A model generated the notes under the pieces. It saw nothing but the letters and a program-made list of their open reading frames with translations, made no database searches and was not told where the DNA came from. From Streptomyces sp. ISL-1 (GTDB taxonomy: Bacteria > Actinomycetota > Actinomycetes > Streptomycetales > Streptomycetaceae), in assembly GCF_018614585.1 (NCBI RefSeq), contig NZ_JAGGOI010000053.1:59380-123379 (forward strand): a stretch of DNA of 64,000 nt, given 5' to 3'. The translations under genes were made by a program, and so were the position numbers. Within the stretch, counting starts at the first letter, position 1. The number at the start of each line of letters is the position of its first letter. Positions 40,774 through 49,883 of the stretch are shown piece after piece.

Positions 40774-41739
40774 TCACATGGTCTGGGGGGCGACGACCGC
40801 ACCCCGGGCCTCCATCGCCTGCTGGTACAGCCGGCCCGCGCGGTACGAGGAACGGACCAGTGGACCCGACATCACACCGGAGAAGCCGATCTCCTCGGCC
40901 TCCTCCTTCAGCTCCACGAACTCGTGCGGCTTCACCCAGCGCTCGACCGGGTGGTGGCGTACGGAAGGACGCAGATACTGGGTGATCGTGATCAGCTCGC
41001 AGCCCGCGTCGTACAGGTGCTGCAGCGCCTCACTGACCTCCTCGCGCTCCTCGCCCATGCCCAGGATGAGGTTCGACTTGGTGACCAGGCCCGCCTCGCG
41101 GGCGCGCGTGACGACCTCCAGGGAGCGCTCGTAACGGAAGCCGGGGCGGATCCGCTTGAAGATCCGCGGCACGGTCTCGACGTTGTGCGCGAGCACCTCG
41201 GGGCGGGACGAGAAGACCTCGGCCAGCTGTTCCGGCACCGCGTTGAAGTCGGGGATGAGGAGCTCGACCTTGGTGCGGCCCGCCTCGCGCTCCGACGTCA
41301 TCGAGTGGATCTTGCGCACCGTCTCGGCGTACAGCCAGGCGCCGCCGTCCTCCAGGTCGTCGCGCGCGACGCCGGTGATGGTGGCGTAGTTCAGATCCAT
41401 GGTGACCACGGACTCGCCGACGCGGCGCGGCTCGTCGAGGTCGAGGTCGGCGGGCTTGCCGGTGTCGATCTGGCAGAAGTCACATCGCCGGGTGCACTGG
41501 TCGCCGCCGATGAGGAAGGTCGCCTCGCGGTCCTCCCAGCACTCGTAGATGTTCGGACAGCCGGCCTCCTGGCACACGGTGTGCAGGCCCTCGCTCTTCA
41601 CGAGTTTCTGCATCTGCGTGTACTCGGGGCCCATCTTCGCCCGGGTCTTGATCCACTCGGGCTTGCGCTCGATGGGCGTCTGGCTGTTCCGGACCTCCAG
41701 GCGCAGCATCTTGCGTCCGTCGGGTGCGACTGCGGACAC
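40774..41739 (-). CDS. lipA: Lipoyl synthase
   Basis: From GTG 41739 (GGGAG upstream) the protein has 321 residues. It is a radical-SAM enzyme that inserts two sulfurs into protein-bound octanoyl groups. The auxiliary cluster cysteines are Cys56, Cys61 and Cys67 (CQEAGCPNIYEC), and the SAM cluster cysteines are Cys82, Cys86 and Cys89 (CTRRCDFC). The conserved C-terminal SSYRAG holds the Ser ligand of the auxiliary cluster. It is downstream of lipB and serves the lipoyl domains of the dehydrogenase E2 encoded at the right edge. Confidence 0.97.
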   Translation of the reverse strand: MSAVAPDGRKMLRLEVRNSQTPIERKPEWIKTRAKMGPEYTQMQKLVKSEGLHTVCQEAGCPNIYECWEDREATFLIGGDQCTRRCDFCQIDTGKPADLDLDEPRRVGESVVTMDLNYATITGVARDDLEDGGAWLYAETVRKIHSMTSEREAGRTKVELLIPDFNAVPEQLAEVFSSRPEVLAHNVETVPRIFKRIRPGFRYERSLEVVTRAREAGLVTKSNLILGMGEEREEVSEALQHLYDAGCELITITQYLRPSVRHHPVERWVKPHEFVELKEEAEEIGFSGVMSGPLVRSSYRAGRLYQQAMEARGAVVAPQTM

Positions 41740-41841
41740 GTCCGGCTCCCTACGACTTCGATTCTTCGGCGGACCCCAGGGTACGCCCGTTATTTGTGTG
41801 GTCCAACGTGTGGACAACCCCAGGCCACAGGGGTGCATTCC

Positions 41842-42636
41842 CTAGACGGCGGCCTCGACGGCCCTCGGTCGCAGGTCTGCGTTCTCCAGTACGGCCCGCA
41901 GGTGCTTCTCGGCCACCGGAAGGACATCGGCGATCGTGATCTCACGGCCCAGCTCGTTCGTCAGCGACGTCACCCCCGCGTCCCGGATCCCGCACGGCAC
42001 GATCCGGTCGAACCAGGTGTTGTCCGGGTTCACATTCAGCGCGAAGCCGTGCATCGAGACGCCCTTGGCGATACGGATGCCGATGGCCGCGAGCTTGCGG
42101 TCCTCGCGGCGCTGGCCGGCGTTGGAGGGGGCGTACTCCGGGCCGTTCAGCCGCGGGTCGAACTCCTCGTCCTGCAGACGTGGGTCGAAGTCCAGCGCGA
42201 GACCGCCGATCGCCGGGCGGTCCTCGACCGGGTCGCCAAGCACCCACACACCGCTGCGGCCCTCGACGCGGCTGGTCTCCAGGCCGAACTCCGCGCAGGT
42301 GCGGATCAGCGCGTCCTCGAGCCTGCGGACATGGGCTACAACGTCCACCGGGCGCGGCAGCTTCACGATCGGGTAACCCACCAGCTGCCCCGGGCCGTGC
42401 CAGGTGATCTTGCCGCCGCGGTCGACGTCGACGACGGGGGTGCCGTCCAGGGGACGCTCGCTGTCCGCTGTGCGCCGGCCGGCCGTATAGACGGGCGGGT
42501 GCTCCAGGAGCAGGCAGGTGTCCTCGATCTCGTCGGCGAACCGGGCGGCGTGGACCTCGCGCTGCTTCTGCCACGCCTCCTGGTACTCGACGGCTTGGTC
42601 GCCGAACCCCAGTGGTACGAACCGCAGCTCACTCAC
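41842..42636 (-). CDS. lipB: Octanoyltransferase (lipoate-protein ligase B)
   Basis: From GTG 42636 (GGGAGG upstream) the protein has 264 residues. RGGKITWHGPGQLVGYPI (73-90) is the LipB signature. The catalytic Lys181 (DRKLAAIGI) and Cys215 (IVPCGIRDAG) are present. An insertion of about 30 residues before Lys181 (about 150-180, rich in Asp/Glu/Arg) is found in actinomycete forms. It moves octanoyl from acyl carrier protein to lipoyl domains and precedes lipA. Confidence 0.96.
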   Translation of the reverse strand: MSELRFVPLGFGDQAVEYQEAWQKQREVHAARFADEIEDTCLLLEHPPVYTAGRRTADSERPLDGTPVVDVDRGGKITWHGPGQLVGYPIVKLPRPVDVVAHVRRLEDALIRTCAEFGLETSRVEGRSGVWVLGDPVEDRPAIGGLALDFDPRLQDEEFDPRLNGPEYAPSNAGQRREDRKLAAIGIRIAKGVSMHGFALNVNPDNTWFDRIVPCGIRDAGVTSLTNELGREITIADVLPVAEKHLRAVLENADLRPRAVEAAV

Positions 42637-42878
42637 GGCTGAGCCTCCCTCGACCCTCACCTGCAGAACCTTCATCCTGCACTCATCACGCCCACGCCAC
42701 TGTACGGCGGCTCGTGAGAGGCCGACGGGGCAGGTGCGTCCCGTCAGCGACTTCCCCAATCCTCACACGATCGGATGAATGTGGGGCGAAGGTGGCGGTC
42801 CGGGCGCGAGGGGCCGCTAAATTCACGCCGTTCCATGAGGGCTGCTCGCGGCCCGGAAGGCAGGAGACCGCACAGCTG

Positions 42879-44324
42879 ATGACGGAACGACCCCCACAGC
42901 GCATCCCCAACCGCCAGCTCGCCGCGCTCATCGCAGAAGCCGGATTCTCCAATGCAGGTCTTGCCCGCCGAGTGGACCAGCTCGGGCTGGAGCACGGACT
43001 GGATCTGCGGTACGACAAAACCTCCGTGACCCGCTGGCTGCGCGGCCAGCAGCCACGCGGCACCACCCCCGCCCTGATCGCCGAGGTGTTCACCCGGCGG
43101 CTCGGCCGCAGGCTGTCGGCGCAGGATCTGGGGCTCGACGCCTGTGCGCCCGTCTACGCCGGTCTGGAGTTCGCGGCCACGCCGGAAGAGGCCGTGGACA
43201 TCGTCAGCGGGTTGTGGCGCAAGGACACCGGCAGCCACGCGGAGCTGCGGAAGATCGCGTTCACCCCGGCCGGACTTGTCGTGCCGAGCAGGGACTGGCT
43301 GATCGGGCGGGCCGACGAACGGGTCAGCCGCGGGGAGGCCGTGCAGAACGGGACCGCCCGCGTCCCCGTGCAGGGCCGGGCCTCCGTACCCCGGCAGCGG
43401 TCCACCGACCGGGGGCCCGGCCAGAAGGTCTCCAACGGCGACATCGCGGCCCTGCGCTCGGTCGGCGAGCTCTTTCGCACCCTCGACCACGCCTACGGCG
43501 GCGGGCACGTCCGGCAGGCGCTGGTCCGCTATCTCGAGCACGAGGCCGAGCCGATGCTCCGCGGCACCTATGGGGAGGTCACCGGGCGGCGGCTGTTCGC
43601 CGCGGCCGCCGATCTGACCCGGCTGGCCGGCTGGACTTCGTACGACATCGCCGCCCACGGCCTCGCCCAGCGCTACTTCGTCCAGGCGCTGCGGCTCTCC
43701 CAGGCCGCCGGAGACCGTGCGTACGGCTCCTATGTGCTGGTGACCATGAGCCGCCAGGCGGTCTATCTCGGGCACGGCCGGGAGGCGGTGCAGCTGACGC
43801 GCGTCGCCCAGCAGGGTGTGGGTTCGTCGGCCCCGCCCCTGGTGCAGGCGCTGCTGCACGCCGTCGAGGCGCGCGGGCACGGTGTGCTCGGCGACGCGCG
43901 GGCGTGCACCGCCGCGCTGGTACGGGCCGAACGGGCGCTGGAGACGGCGCGGCCCGGGGACGATGTGCCGCACTGGGCGCGGCTCTTCGACGAGGCGCAG
44001 CTCGCCGACGAGTTCGGGCACTGCCACCGGGATCTGCAGCAGTACCGCTCCGCGGCGCAGCACGCGGAGCGCTCGCTCCAACTGCGCGCCCCGGCGTTCG
44101 CGCGCAGCCGGGTCTTCTGCCGCGTGGTGCTGGCCTCCGCCCGGCTCGGCCTCGGAGAGCTGGACCAGGCGTGCGCGCTGGGGGCGGAGGCGGCGCTGCA
44201 GGCGTCGGAGATGCGGTCGGCGCGGGCGACGGAGTATGTACGGGAATTCGAGCGGCGGCTGGAGCCGTACCGGGACGCGGCGGCGGCGCGGAACTATCGC
44301 GACCGGGTGGCAGCGCTGGGCTGA
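42879..44324 (+). CDS. NsdA-like regulator with TPR-type domain
   Basis: The 481-residue protein starts at ATG 42879 (AGGAG 13 bases upstream). Residues 10-70 are an HTH-like domain: IPNRQLAALIAEAGFSNAGL, then ARRVDQLGLEHGLDLRYDKT, then SVTRWLRGQQPRG. A long helical TPR-like region (about 190-480) includes LRSVGELFRTLDHAYGGGHV and RYFVQALRLSQAAGD. This family includes NsdA, a negative regulator of antibiotic production and sporulation in Streptomyces. It lies beside lipB as in related chromosomes, so it is core. The stop is followed within about 15 bp by the 8-bp satellite. Confidence 0.82.
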   Translation: MTERPPQRIPNRQLAALIAEAGFSNAGLARRVDQLGLEHGLDLRYDKTSVTRWLRGQQPRGTTPALIAEVFTRRLGRRLSAQDLGLDACAPVYAGLEFAATPEEAVDIVSGLWRKDTGSHAELRKIAFTPAGLVVPSRDWLIGRADERVSRGEAVQNGTARVPVQGRASVPRQRSTDRGPGQKVSNGDIAALRSVGELFRTLDHAYGGGHVRQALVRYLEHEAEPMLRGTYGEVTGRRLFAAAADLTRLAGWTSYDIAAHGLAQRYFVQALRLSQAAGDRAYGSYVLVTMSRQAVYLGHGREAVQLTRVAQQGVGSSAPPLVQALLHAVEARGHGVLGDARACTAALVRAERALETARPGDDVPHWARLFDEAQLADEFGHCHRDLQQYRSAAQHAERSLQLRAPAFARSRVFCRVVLASARLGLGELDQACALGAEAALQASEMRSARATEYVREFERRLEPYRDAAAARNYRDRVAALG

Positions 44325-44338
44325 ACCCGGGGGCGCCG

Positions 44339-44938
44339 CCGGTCCTCCGGATCCTCCGGCCCCCAGACCGGCCGGGTCCTCCGGCCCTCCGGTCCTCCGG
44401 ATCCTCCGGCCCCCAGACCGGCCGGGTCCTCCGGCCCTCCGGCCCTCCGGCCCTCCGGCCCCCAGACCGGCCGGGTCCTCCGGCCCTCCGGTCCTCCGGC
44501 CCTCCGGCCCTCCGGCCCTCCGGCCCTCCGGCCCCCAGACCGGCCGGGTCCTCCGGCCCTCCGGTCCTCCGGCCCTCCGGCCCTCCGGCCCTCCGGCCCT
44601 CCGGCCCTCCGGCCCTCCGGCCCTCCGGCCCTCCGGTCCTCCGGACCGCCCGGGGCCTCCGGCCCTCCGGCCCTCCGGCCCTCCGGCCCTCCGGCCCTCC
44701 GGTCCTCCGGACCGCCCGGGGCCTCCGGACCTCAGGAACCCCCGCGACCCTCAGGGACTTCCGGATCTTCGGGACTTCCGGATCTTCGGGACTTCCGGAT
44801 CTTCGGGACTTCCGGATCCTCGGGACTTCCGGACTTCCGGGACCTCCGGACCCACCGGACCGCCCGGGACCTCCGGATCCCCGGACCGCCCGGGACCTCT
44901 GGATCCCCGGACCGCCCGGGGCCTCCGGATCTCGGCGC
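44339..44938. repeat. 600-bp satellite with 8-bp period (CGGCCCTC type)
   Basis: The stretch is made almost only of 8-bp units CGGCCCTC, with variants CGGTCCTC, CGGATCTT and CGGGACTT. Four copies of a longer unit, CCCCAGACCGGCCGGGTCCT, are spread through the left half. Near 44760-44830 CGGATCTTCGGGACTT forms a 16-bp higher repeat. No gene fits, and the frames open through it only because it has few stops. It lies between the convergent regulator and oxidoreductase genes. Copy number could vary between strains or between assemblies. Confidence 0.9.
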
Positions 44939-45018
44939 CTCAGTCGCCGACGGGACTTTCCGCTGCCCGCCCGTCCCCTACGGCCTGGCGGCCGTGGGAG
45001 GTATCCCCATCCCGTGAC

Positions 45019-45083
45019 TGGGGCTTCGCCCCAGACCCCGCACGGCCTTCGGCCGTGTCCTCAATCGCCGGACGGGCTTAATT
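45019..45083. repeat. Dispersed Streptomyces intergenic repeat
   Basis: GGGGCTTCGCCCCAGACCCC (45019-45038), CACGGCCTTCGGCCGTG and GTCCTCAATCGCCGGACGGG are the familiar pieces of an intergenic repeat family seen across Streptomyces genomes. Relatives in this window lie at 59463-59583. The inverted repeats form stems and may act as terminators for the FAD oxidoreductase gene. Confidence 0.7.
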
Positions 45084-45169
45084 TCCTGCCGGTGATTGAG
45101 GGGTGGGGGCCCCACGCCCGCAGGGGGAGGGCCCGGGGCGGAGCCCCGACCACGGCCCAGCCCCAGTAG

Positions 45170-46540
45170 CTACGCCACCGCCGACAGCGCGGCCGCCTCC
45201 GCATGGCCCGGCTGGACGCCGAAGTCCCGCAGGATCGCGTCCGCCGCCCTGCGGCCCGAGAACAGCGCGCCCTGGACCGTACTCGTATCGCGGTGGTCCC
45301 CGCAGACGTACAGGCCTGACAGCAGCCGTACCGGGCGGCGCGGATCGTGGGGCGGGGGCATCGCCGGGACCGCCTCCGGGTCGTGGTGGACCGCGAGCAG
45401 CTCCCAGTCGTCGGTCGGCGTGCCGTACAGCGTGGCGAGATGGGCGCGGACGGCCTTGTCCAGCTGCGGCGGGGGAGTCCCGAGCACGGTCGAGGAGATC
45501 AGCACGCGGTCGACCGGCGCGCGTGAGGGGTCGACCTCGCTCATCACGGTGGTGTGCGCGACGGGCCCGCTGCGGTCCGCGTCCAGTACCAGGGCCGGGT
45601 CGGCGAGCGGGGCCTCGGGCGCGGTGTGGTGGAGCACCGTGACCTGGTGGAAGCCCGGCACGCGCAGGCCCGGCAGCAGCTCGGCGGCCGCGCGGGCGCC
45701 GGTGGCCAGCACCAGGGCACGGCAGCCGAGTTCGCCGTATTCCTCCGTCATGACGCTGCTGATGGAGGCGTCGGTGACGCGTATCCCCGTGTGTACGGTG
45801 CCGGGCGGCAGGGCGGCCGCCAGCTGCTGGGGCAGTGCCGCCGCGCCGCCTTCCGGTACGCACATCCGGCCGCGTGCGAAGCCGCGCAGGGCCAGATCGG
45901 CGCACCTGCTCGAGGTGGTCAGCGCCGGGTCGCAGAGCAGTGAGGACAGCAGCGGGCGCAGGAAGCCGTGGACCGTACGGGCCGGCACGCCGCGGGCGCA
46001 GAGCGAGCCAGCCGTCGGCCGCTCGGGACGGGCCAGCAGGCGCTCCACCGGCGTGGCCGCGAGTCGGGCCAGGGACGCGCTGAGCCTGGCCTGGTCGAGC
46101 GGCCTGGGGGCGCTCGCGAGGGCGCGTGCGACGGTGAATGCTCCCCCTACGCCCCGGAGGGCGTGCGGGGACCCCCATCGTGCGCTCCCTGGTTCACCGG
46201 ACCGCGCGACCACCTCTACGGTCCGCGCGACCACCTCTCCGGTCCGCTGGAGCCGCCCCCCGCTGTGCACGAGCACACCGGGCGAGAAGGGGCGCAGCAC
46301 GACGTCCGCGAGCCCCTTTGTACGGTGCAGTTCGGGATACGAGGTGTTGAGCAACTGGCCGATGCGGTCGAGCCGGAATCCGTCGATCTCCTCGGTGGCC
46401 ATCCTCCCGCCCACCTCAGGGGCGGCCTCCAGAACACTGACCTTGAGGCCTGCGCCGGTGAGTTGATGAGCCGCCGAGAGACCGGCGATCCCGGCCCCGA
46501 CGATGACGACGTCCGCATGGTGAGCGGTGCTGCTGAGCAC
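45170..46540 (-). CDS. FAD-dependent amine oxidase / phytoene-desaturase-like oxidoreductase
   Basis: From GTG 46540 (GGAGGGG upstream) the protein has 456 residues. The N-terminus is a classic FAD-binding Rossmann fold: ADVVIVGAGIAGLSAAHQL, then VLEAAPEVGGRMATEEI with the GGRM motif. The C-terminus has the second FAD motif SGLYVCGDHRDTSTVQGALF. It belongs to the flavin amine oxidase / protoporphyrinogen oxidase group of soluble oxidoreductases. The substrate is unknown. It ends 845 bp from the regulator gene and is divergent from nothing close, so it may form an operon with the upstream epimerase gene. Confidence 0.88.
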   Translation of the reverse strand: MLSSTAHHADVVIVGAGIAGLSAAHQLTGAGLKVSVLEAAPEVGGRMATEEIDGFRLDRIGQLLNTSYPELHRTKGLADVVLRPFSPGVLVHSGGRLQRTGEVVARTVEVVARSGEPGSARWGSPHALRGVGGAFTVARALASAPRPLDQARLSASLARLAATPVERLLARPERPTAGSLCARGVPARTVHGFLRPLLSSLLCDPALTTSSRCADLALRGFARGRMCVPEGGAAALPQQLAAALPPGTVHTGIRVTDASISSVMTEEYGELGCRALVLATGARAAAELLPGLRVPGFHQVTVLHHTAPEAPLADPALVLDADRSGPVAHTTVMSEVDPSRAPVDRVLISSTVLGTPPPQLDKAVRAHLATLYGTPTDDWELLAVHHDPEAVPAMPPPHDPRRPVRLLSGLYVCGDHRDTSTVQGALFSGRRAADAILRDFGVQPGHAEAAALSAVA

Positions 46541-46731
46541 GTGCCCCTCCCCGAGGTCGGCGCGGCTGGTGGGAGGCTCATGCCCCCAACAGGACCCCGG
46601 AATGCCCGAGTTCGGACCGAGAGTAGGCAGCGGTGGCCGAACCGCGAGTCGCGCATGCGCTGGAGCACCGGGGCGCGGGGGCGCACACTTCTTCCCGCTG
46701 TTCCGCCCGCCCCCGCGGTCCGGGCACCGGA

Positions 46732-47622
46732 CTACCGCAGTACCGCGCGGATCGCCTCGTCGATGCCCGGGAACGCGAACGAGAAGTCCGACTCCAGCAG
46801 CCGGTTGGGCAGCACCCGCTGACTGCTCAGCACATCCTCGGCCAGCTCGCCGAGAACGGCGCGCAGCACCGGCGCCGGGACCGCGAAGAACGCGGGACGC
46901 CGCAGCGCCCTGCCCATCGCCTCGGTGACCTCGCGGTTGGTGACCGGGTGAGGGGCCGTGAGGTTCACCGGACCGGACAGCGACTCGGTGTCCAGGATGT
47001 GCCGCAGCGCCGCCACTTCGTCGTGCAGCGAGATGTAGCTCCAGTACTGCCGGCCATTGCCGAGCTGCCCGCCGACGCCCGCCTTGAAGATCGGGAACAT
47101 CCGGCCCCACGCCCCGCCCTTGCGCGCCACCACAAGCCCCGTGCGGGCGAAGGCGGTACGGATGCCCGCCTCCTCCGCCGCGGCGGCCGCCTCCTCCCAC
47201 TCCACGACCAGATTTGGCAGAAACCCGTCGCCGGGCGGCGCGCTCTCGTCCACGGCACGGTTTCCGGTGTCGCCGTAGAAACCGACCGCGCTTCCGACGA
47301 TCAGCACCCGGGGCGGTACGTCCAGGGAGGCGACCGCCTCCGCGATCGCGGCCGTGCCCAGCACCCGGCTGTCCCGGATCTCCTTGCGGTACGCGTCGTT
47401 CCAGCGGCGGGCGCCGATCCCCGCCCCGGCGAGGTGCACGACGCCCTCGCAGCCGGCCAGGCCGCCCACGTCGACGTACTGCCGGTGCGCGTCCCACTCC
47501 ACCTCGTCCCCGGCCCGCGCGGGGCGGCGCACCAGGCGCACCACCTCATGCCCGTCCGAGCGCAGTGAGCGCACAAGTGCCGTACCGATGAGTCCGGTGG
47601 AGCCGGTGACCGCGATCCGCAT
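46732..47622 (-). CDS. TIGR01777-family NAD-dependent epimerase
   Basis: The start is ATG 47622, with AGGA about nine bases upstream. A GTG two codons earlier is possible. The 296-residue protein has the extended SDR fold: MRIAVTGSTGLIGTALVRSL holds the TGxxGxxG nucleotide motif, and the family segments VVHLAGAGIGARRWNDAYRK, GSAVGFYGDTG (where the usual catalytic Tyr is replaced) and NLTAPHPVTN follow. This is the YfcH/SulA-type family of unknown substrate, conserved in Streptomyces. It is upstream of and co-directional with the FAD oxidoreductase gene. Confidence 0.9.
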   Translation of the reverse strand: MRIAVTGSTGLIGTALVRSLRSDGHEVVRLVRRPARAGDEVEWDAHRQYVDVGGLAGCEGVVHLAGAGIGARRWNDAYRKEIRDSRVLGTAAIAEAVASLDVPPRVLIVGSAVGFYGDTGNRAVDESAPPGDGFLPNLVVEWEEAAAAAEEAGIRTAFARTGLVVARKGGAWGRMFPIFKAGVGGQLGNGRQYWSYISLHDEVAALRHILDTESLSGPVNLTAPHPVTNREVTEAMGRALRRPAFFAVPAPVLRAVLGELAEDVLSSQRVLPNRLLESDFSFAFPGIDEAIRAVLR

Positions 47623-47666
47623 GGGCACATCCTGCCCCCGTGCGGCCGCATGGCACAGTGACCGTC

Positions 47667-48164
47667 ATGCCCGAGTCGCACATACGCCCCGCACTGCGCA
47701 CCGACGAGGAGGCCCTCGGCGAGCTCGACCGGGAGACCTGGTCGCCGCTGCACGCGGTACAGCCGAGGCCGAGGCCGCCGTACGACAGTTTCTTCGACTC
47801 GAACCACCGGCCCGAGGACTTCCTCGTCGCCGAGGAGGCCGATGGCACGGTCACCGGCTACATCCGGCTGGTCCCGCCCACCCCGCTCGCCTGCAACCAG
47901 CATGTGCGGCAGATCCAGGGCCTCGCCGTGGCCGACCGGGCGCGCGGGGAGGGTACCGGGCGGGCGCTGGTGCGGGCGGCGTTCGACCAGGCGCGGCGGC
48001 AGGGCGCGGTGCGCATCACCCTGCGGGTGCTCGGCCACAACAGACCGGCCCGCGCGCTGTACGAGTCGGAGGGCTTCGCGGTCGAGGGCGTACTGCCGGG
48101 GGAGTTCTGCCTGGACGGGCAGTACGTCGACGACGTGATGATGGGCCGCAGCCTCACCGAGTGA
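47667..48164 (+). CDS. GNAT N-acetyltransferase
   Basis: The 165-residue protein starts at ATG 47667. An in-frame ATG at 47640 is less likely. Residues about 80-120 hold the acetyl-CoA motif: IQGLAVADRARGEGTGRALV (Q/R-x-x-G-x-G/A). LGHNRPARALYESEGF is the typical C-terminal GNAT pattern. It is divergent from the epimerase gene with a small gap. The acceptor amine is unknown. Confidence 0.88.
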   Translation: MPESHIRPALRTDEEALGELDRETWSPLHAVQPRPRPPYDSFFDSNHRPEDFLVAEEADGTVTGYIRLVPPTPLACNQHVRQIQGLAVADRARGEGTGRALVRAAFDQARRQGAVRITLRVLGHNRPARALYESEGFAVEGVLPGEFCLDGQYVDDVMMGRSLTE

Positions 48165-48192
48165 GCAACGGCCCCCAGCCGGGACGGAGTTC

Positions 48193-48714
48193 TCACAGGT
48201 TCCCGAAGCGTTCCCAGAGTCGGGGGAAACGTTGCGCCAGCGCCTCGTCATTGTCGAAGTCGAACGGCGTCCCGGCCGGCTCGGCCGCCTGCGGCGCGAT
48301 CCCGAGATCGGGCGCGACGACCCCGGTGAGCTGCTCGTACGTCTCGTCCGCCGCGTAGCCCAGCTCCTCGCCGTCCCCGTCGATGTCCTCGTCGAACTCA
48401 TCGAGCAGCTCGGCCAGCGAGTCCGGATCGTGCAGCGCGCCCTCGAAGATCTCCCGGCCCTGCCCGATCAGCCAGCAGCGGAAGTAGTCGAAGGCGTCGT
48501 CGCTCGCGCCGCCGAGCAGCACCGCGGCCGCGCCCCACAGATCCCAGGTGTACGCGCGGTTGTAGCGGGCCTCGAAGTGCCGGGCGAAGTCCAGCACGGA
48601 GTCGGGGTCGAGCTGCAGCAGCCGCTCGACCAGCAGCTCGGCATGGTCCTCGGGGTCGCCCTCGGCGGCCTCGCGGGTGCTGTCGATGATCTCCCAGAAC
48701 TCCGTCTCGTCCAT
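48193..48714 (-). CDS. DUF4240 protein
   Basis: The 173-residue, very acidic protein starts MDETEFWEIIDSTREAAEGD and continues with ARYNRAYTWDLWGAAAVLLG and DDAFDYFRCWLIGQGREIF, which is the DUF4240 signature. The C-terminal ~60 residues are acidic (DEFDEDIDGDGEELGYAADE). The function is unknown. DUF4240 proteins occur widely, often near toxin/immunity or WXG-type loci, but no such partners are here. It lies tail to tail with the GNAT gene and divergent from the SDR gene. Confidence 0.85.
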   Translation of the reverse strand: MDETEFWEIIDSTREAAEGDPEDHAELLVERLLQLDPDSVLDFARHFEARYNRAYTWDLWGAAAVLLGGASDDAFDYFRCWLIGQGREIFEGALHDPDSLAELLDEFDEDIDGDGEELGYAADETYEQLTGVVAPDLGIAPQAAEPAGTPFDFDNDEALAQRFPRLWERFGNL

Positions 48715-48825
48715 CACGGGACAAGCATCCTGGTTGGCGGGGGGCGGCGCACGCGGAGCCACCGAAATGCTGACTTTTTCGAATGGCGGACAGGAGATGT
48801 CGGGTATCCGTGCGACTGTCGGCCC

Positions 48826-49755
48826 ATGACGACGGACACACCGACGAGCACACCACTGACAGGGAAAGTCGCACTCGTCGCGGGGGCCACCCGGGGCGCG
48901 GGCCGCGCCATCGCCGTACAGCTGGGCGCGGCCGGAGCGACGGTGTATGTGACGGGACGTACCACTCGCGAGCGCGTCAGCGAGGTCGGCCGGTCGACGG
49001 AGACCATCGAGGAGACGGCGGAGCTGGTCACGGCGGCGGGCGGCGAGGGCATCGCCGTACCGGCGGACCATCTGGAGCCCGAGCAGGTACGGGCGGTCGT
49101 CGGGCGGATCGACCGCGACCACGGACGGCTCGACATCCTGGTCAACGACATCTGGGGCGGCAACCACCTGCTCGACTTCGACACGAGGATGTGGGACGTC
49201 GAGCTGAGCCGCGGGCTGCGGATGATCGAGCTCGGCGTGAAGAGCCACATCATCACCAGCAGCATCGCGCTGCCCCTGCTGGTGCGGCGGCCGGGCGGCC
49301 TGGTCGTCGAGGTCACCGACGGCACGGCCGAGACCAACAAGCGCTTCCGCGAGAACTTCTACTACGACCTCGCCAAGAACGGCCCGATCCGGATGGCCTT
49401 CGTCCTGGGCGAGGAGCTGAAGAGCGTCGGCGGCACGGCGGTGTCCGTCACGCCGGGCTTTCTGCGCTCCGAGGAGATGCTCGACATCTTCGGCGTCACG
49501 GAGGAGACCTGGCGCGACGCGACCGACAAGCAGTCGCACTGGGCGCTGTCCGAGTCGCCGGTCTATGTCGGCCGGGGGGTCGCGGCGCTCGCCGCGGACC
49601 CGGAGCGGGCCCGCTGGAACGGGCAGTCGCTCTCCAGCGGGCAGCTGGCGAAGGTGTACGGCGTCACGGACGCGGACGGCAGCAGGCCGGACGTCTGGAC
49701 GTACATGGCGGAGGAGGCGGCGGGCGCGGACCCGTCCATGGCCGACTACCGGTAG
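48826..49755 (+). CDS. Short-chain dehydrogenase/reductase
   Basis: The 309-residue protein starts at ATG 48826. The nucleotide motif is GKVALVAGATRGAGRAIAVQ (TGxxxGxG type) and the strand DILVNDIWGG is in the NNAG position. The catalytic area is SSIALPLLV followed by RENFYYDLAKNGPIR, giving Tyr-x-x-x-Lys (Tyr-Asp-Leu-Ala-Lys). The C-terminus is longer than in classical SDRs. It may use NADP (Arg at the adenosine site). No substrate is suggested by the neighbours. Confidence 0.88.
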   Translation: MTTDTPTSTPLTGKVALVAGATRGAGRAIAVQLGAAGATVYVTGRTTRERVSEVGRSTETIEETAELVTAAGGEGIAVPADHLEPEQVRAVVGRIDRDHGRLDILVNDIWGGNHLLDFDTRMWDVELSRGLRMIELGVKSHIITSSIALPLLVRRPGGLVVEVTDGTAETNKRFRENFYYDLAKNGPIRMAFVLGEELKSVGGTAVSVTPGFLRSEEMLDIFGVTEETWRDATDKQSHWALSESPVYVGRGVAALAADPERARWNGQSLSSGQLAKVYGVTDADGSRPDVWTYMAEEAAGADPSMADYR

Positions 49756-49883
49756 AGCAGCCGGGGGTTCCCCCCGTTTCCGGGTCCGGTCATGGCCGGG
49801 CACGGACGGGGGGAACGCATTGTCCGGCAGGGTGTCCGCGCGGCAGGGTCTCCTCTGTAACCAGTACAGAAGTTGGAGAGCCC

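Noticed and set aside
43214..45169. A 651-residue Gly/Pro/Arg-rich open frame through the regulator gene and the satellite, resembling a repetitive structural protein
   Set aside because: The first half is a shifted frame of the regulator gene and the second half is the 8-bp satellite, which has few stop codons in any frame. There is no start signal.
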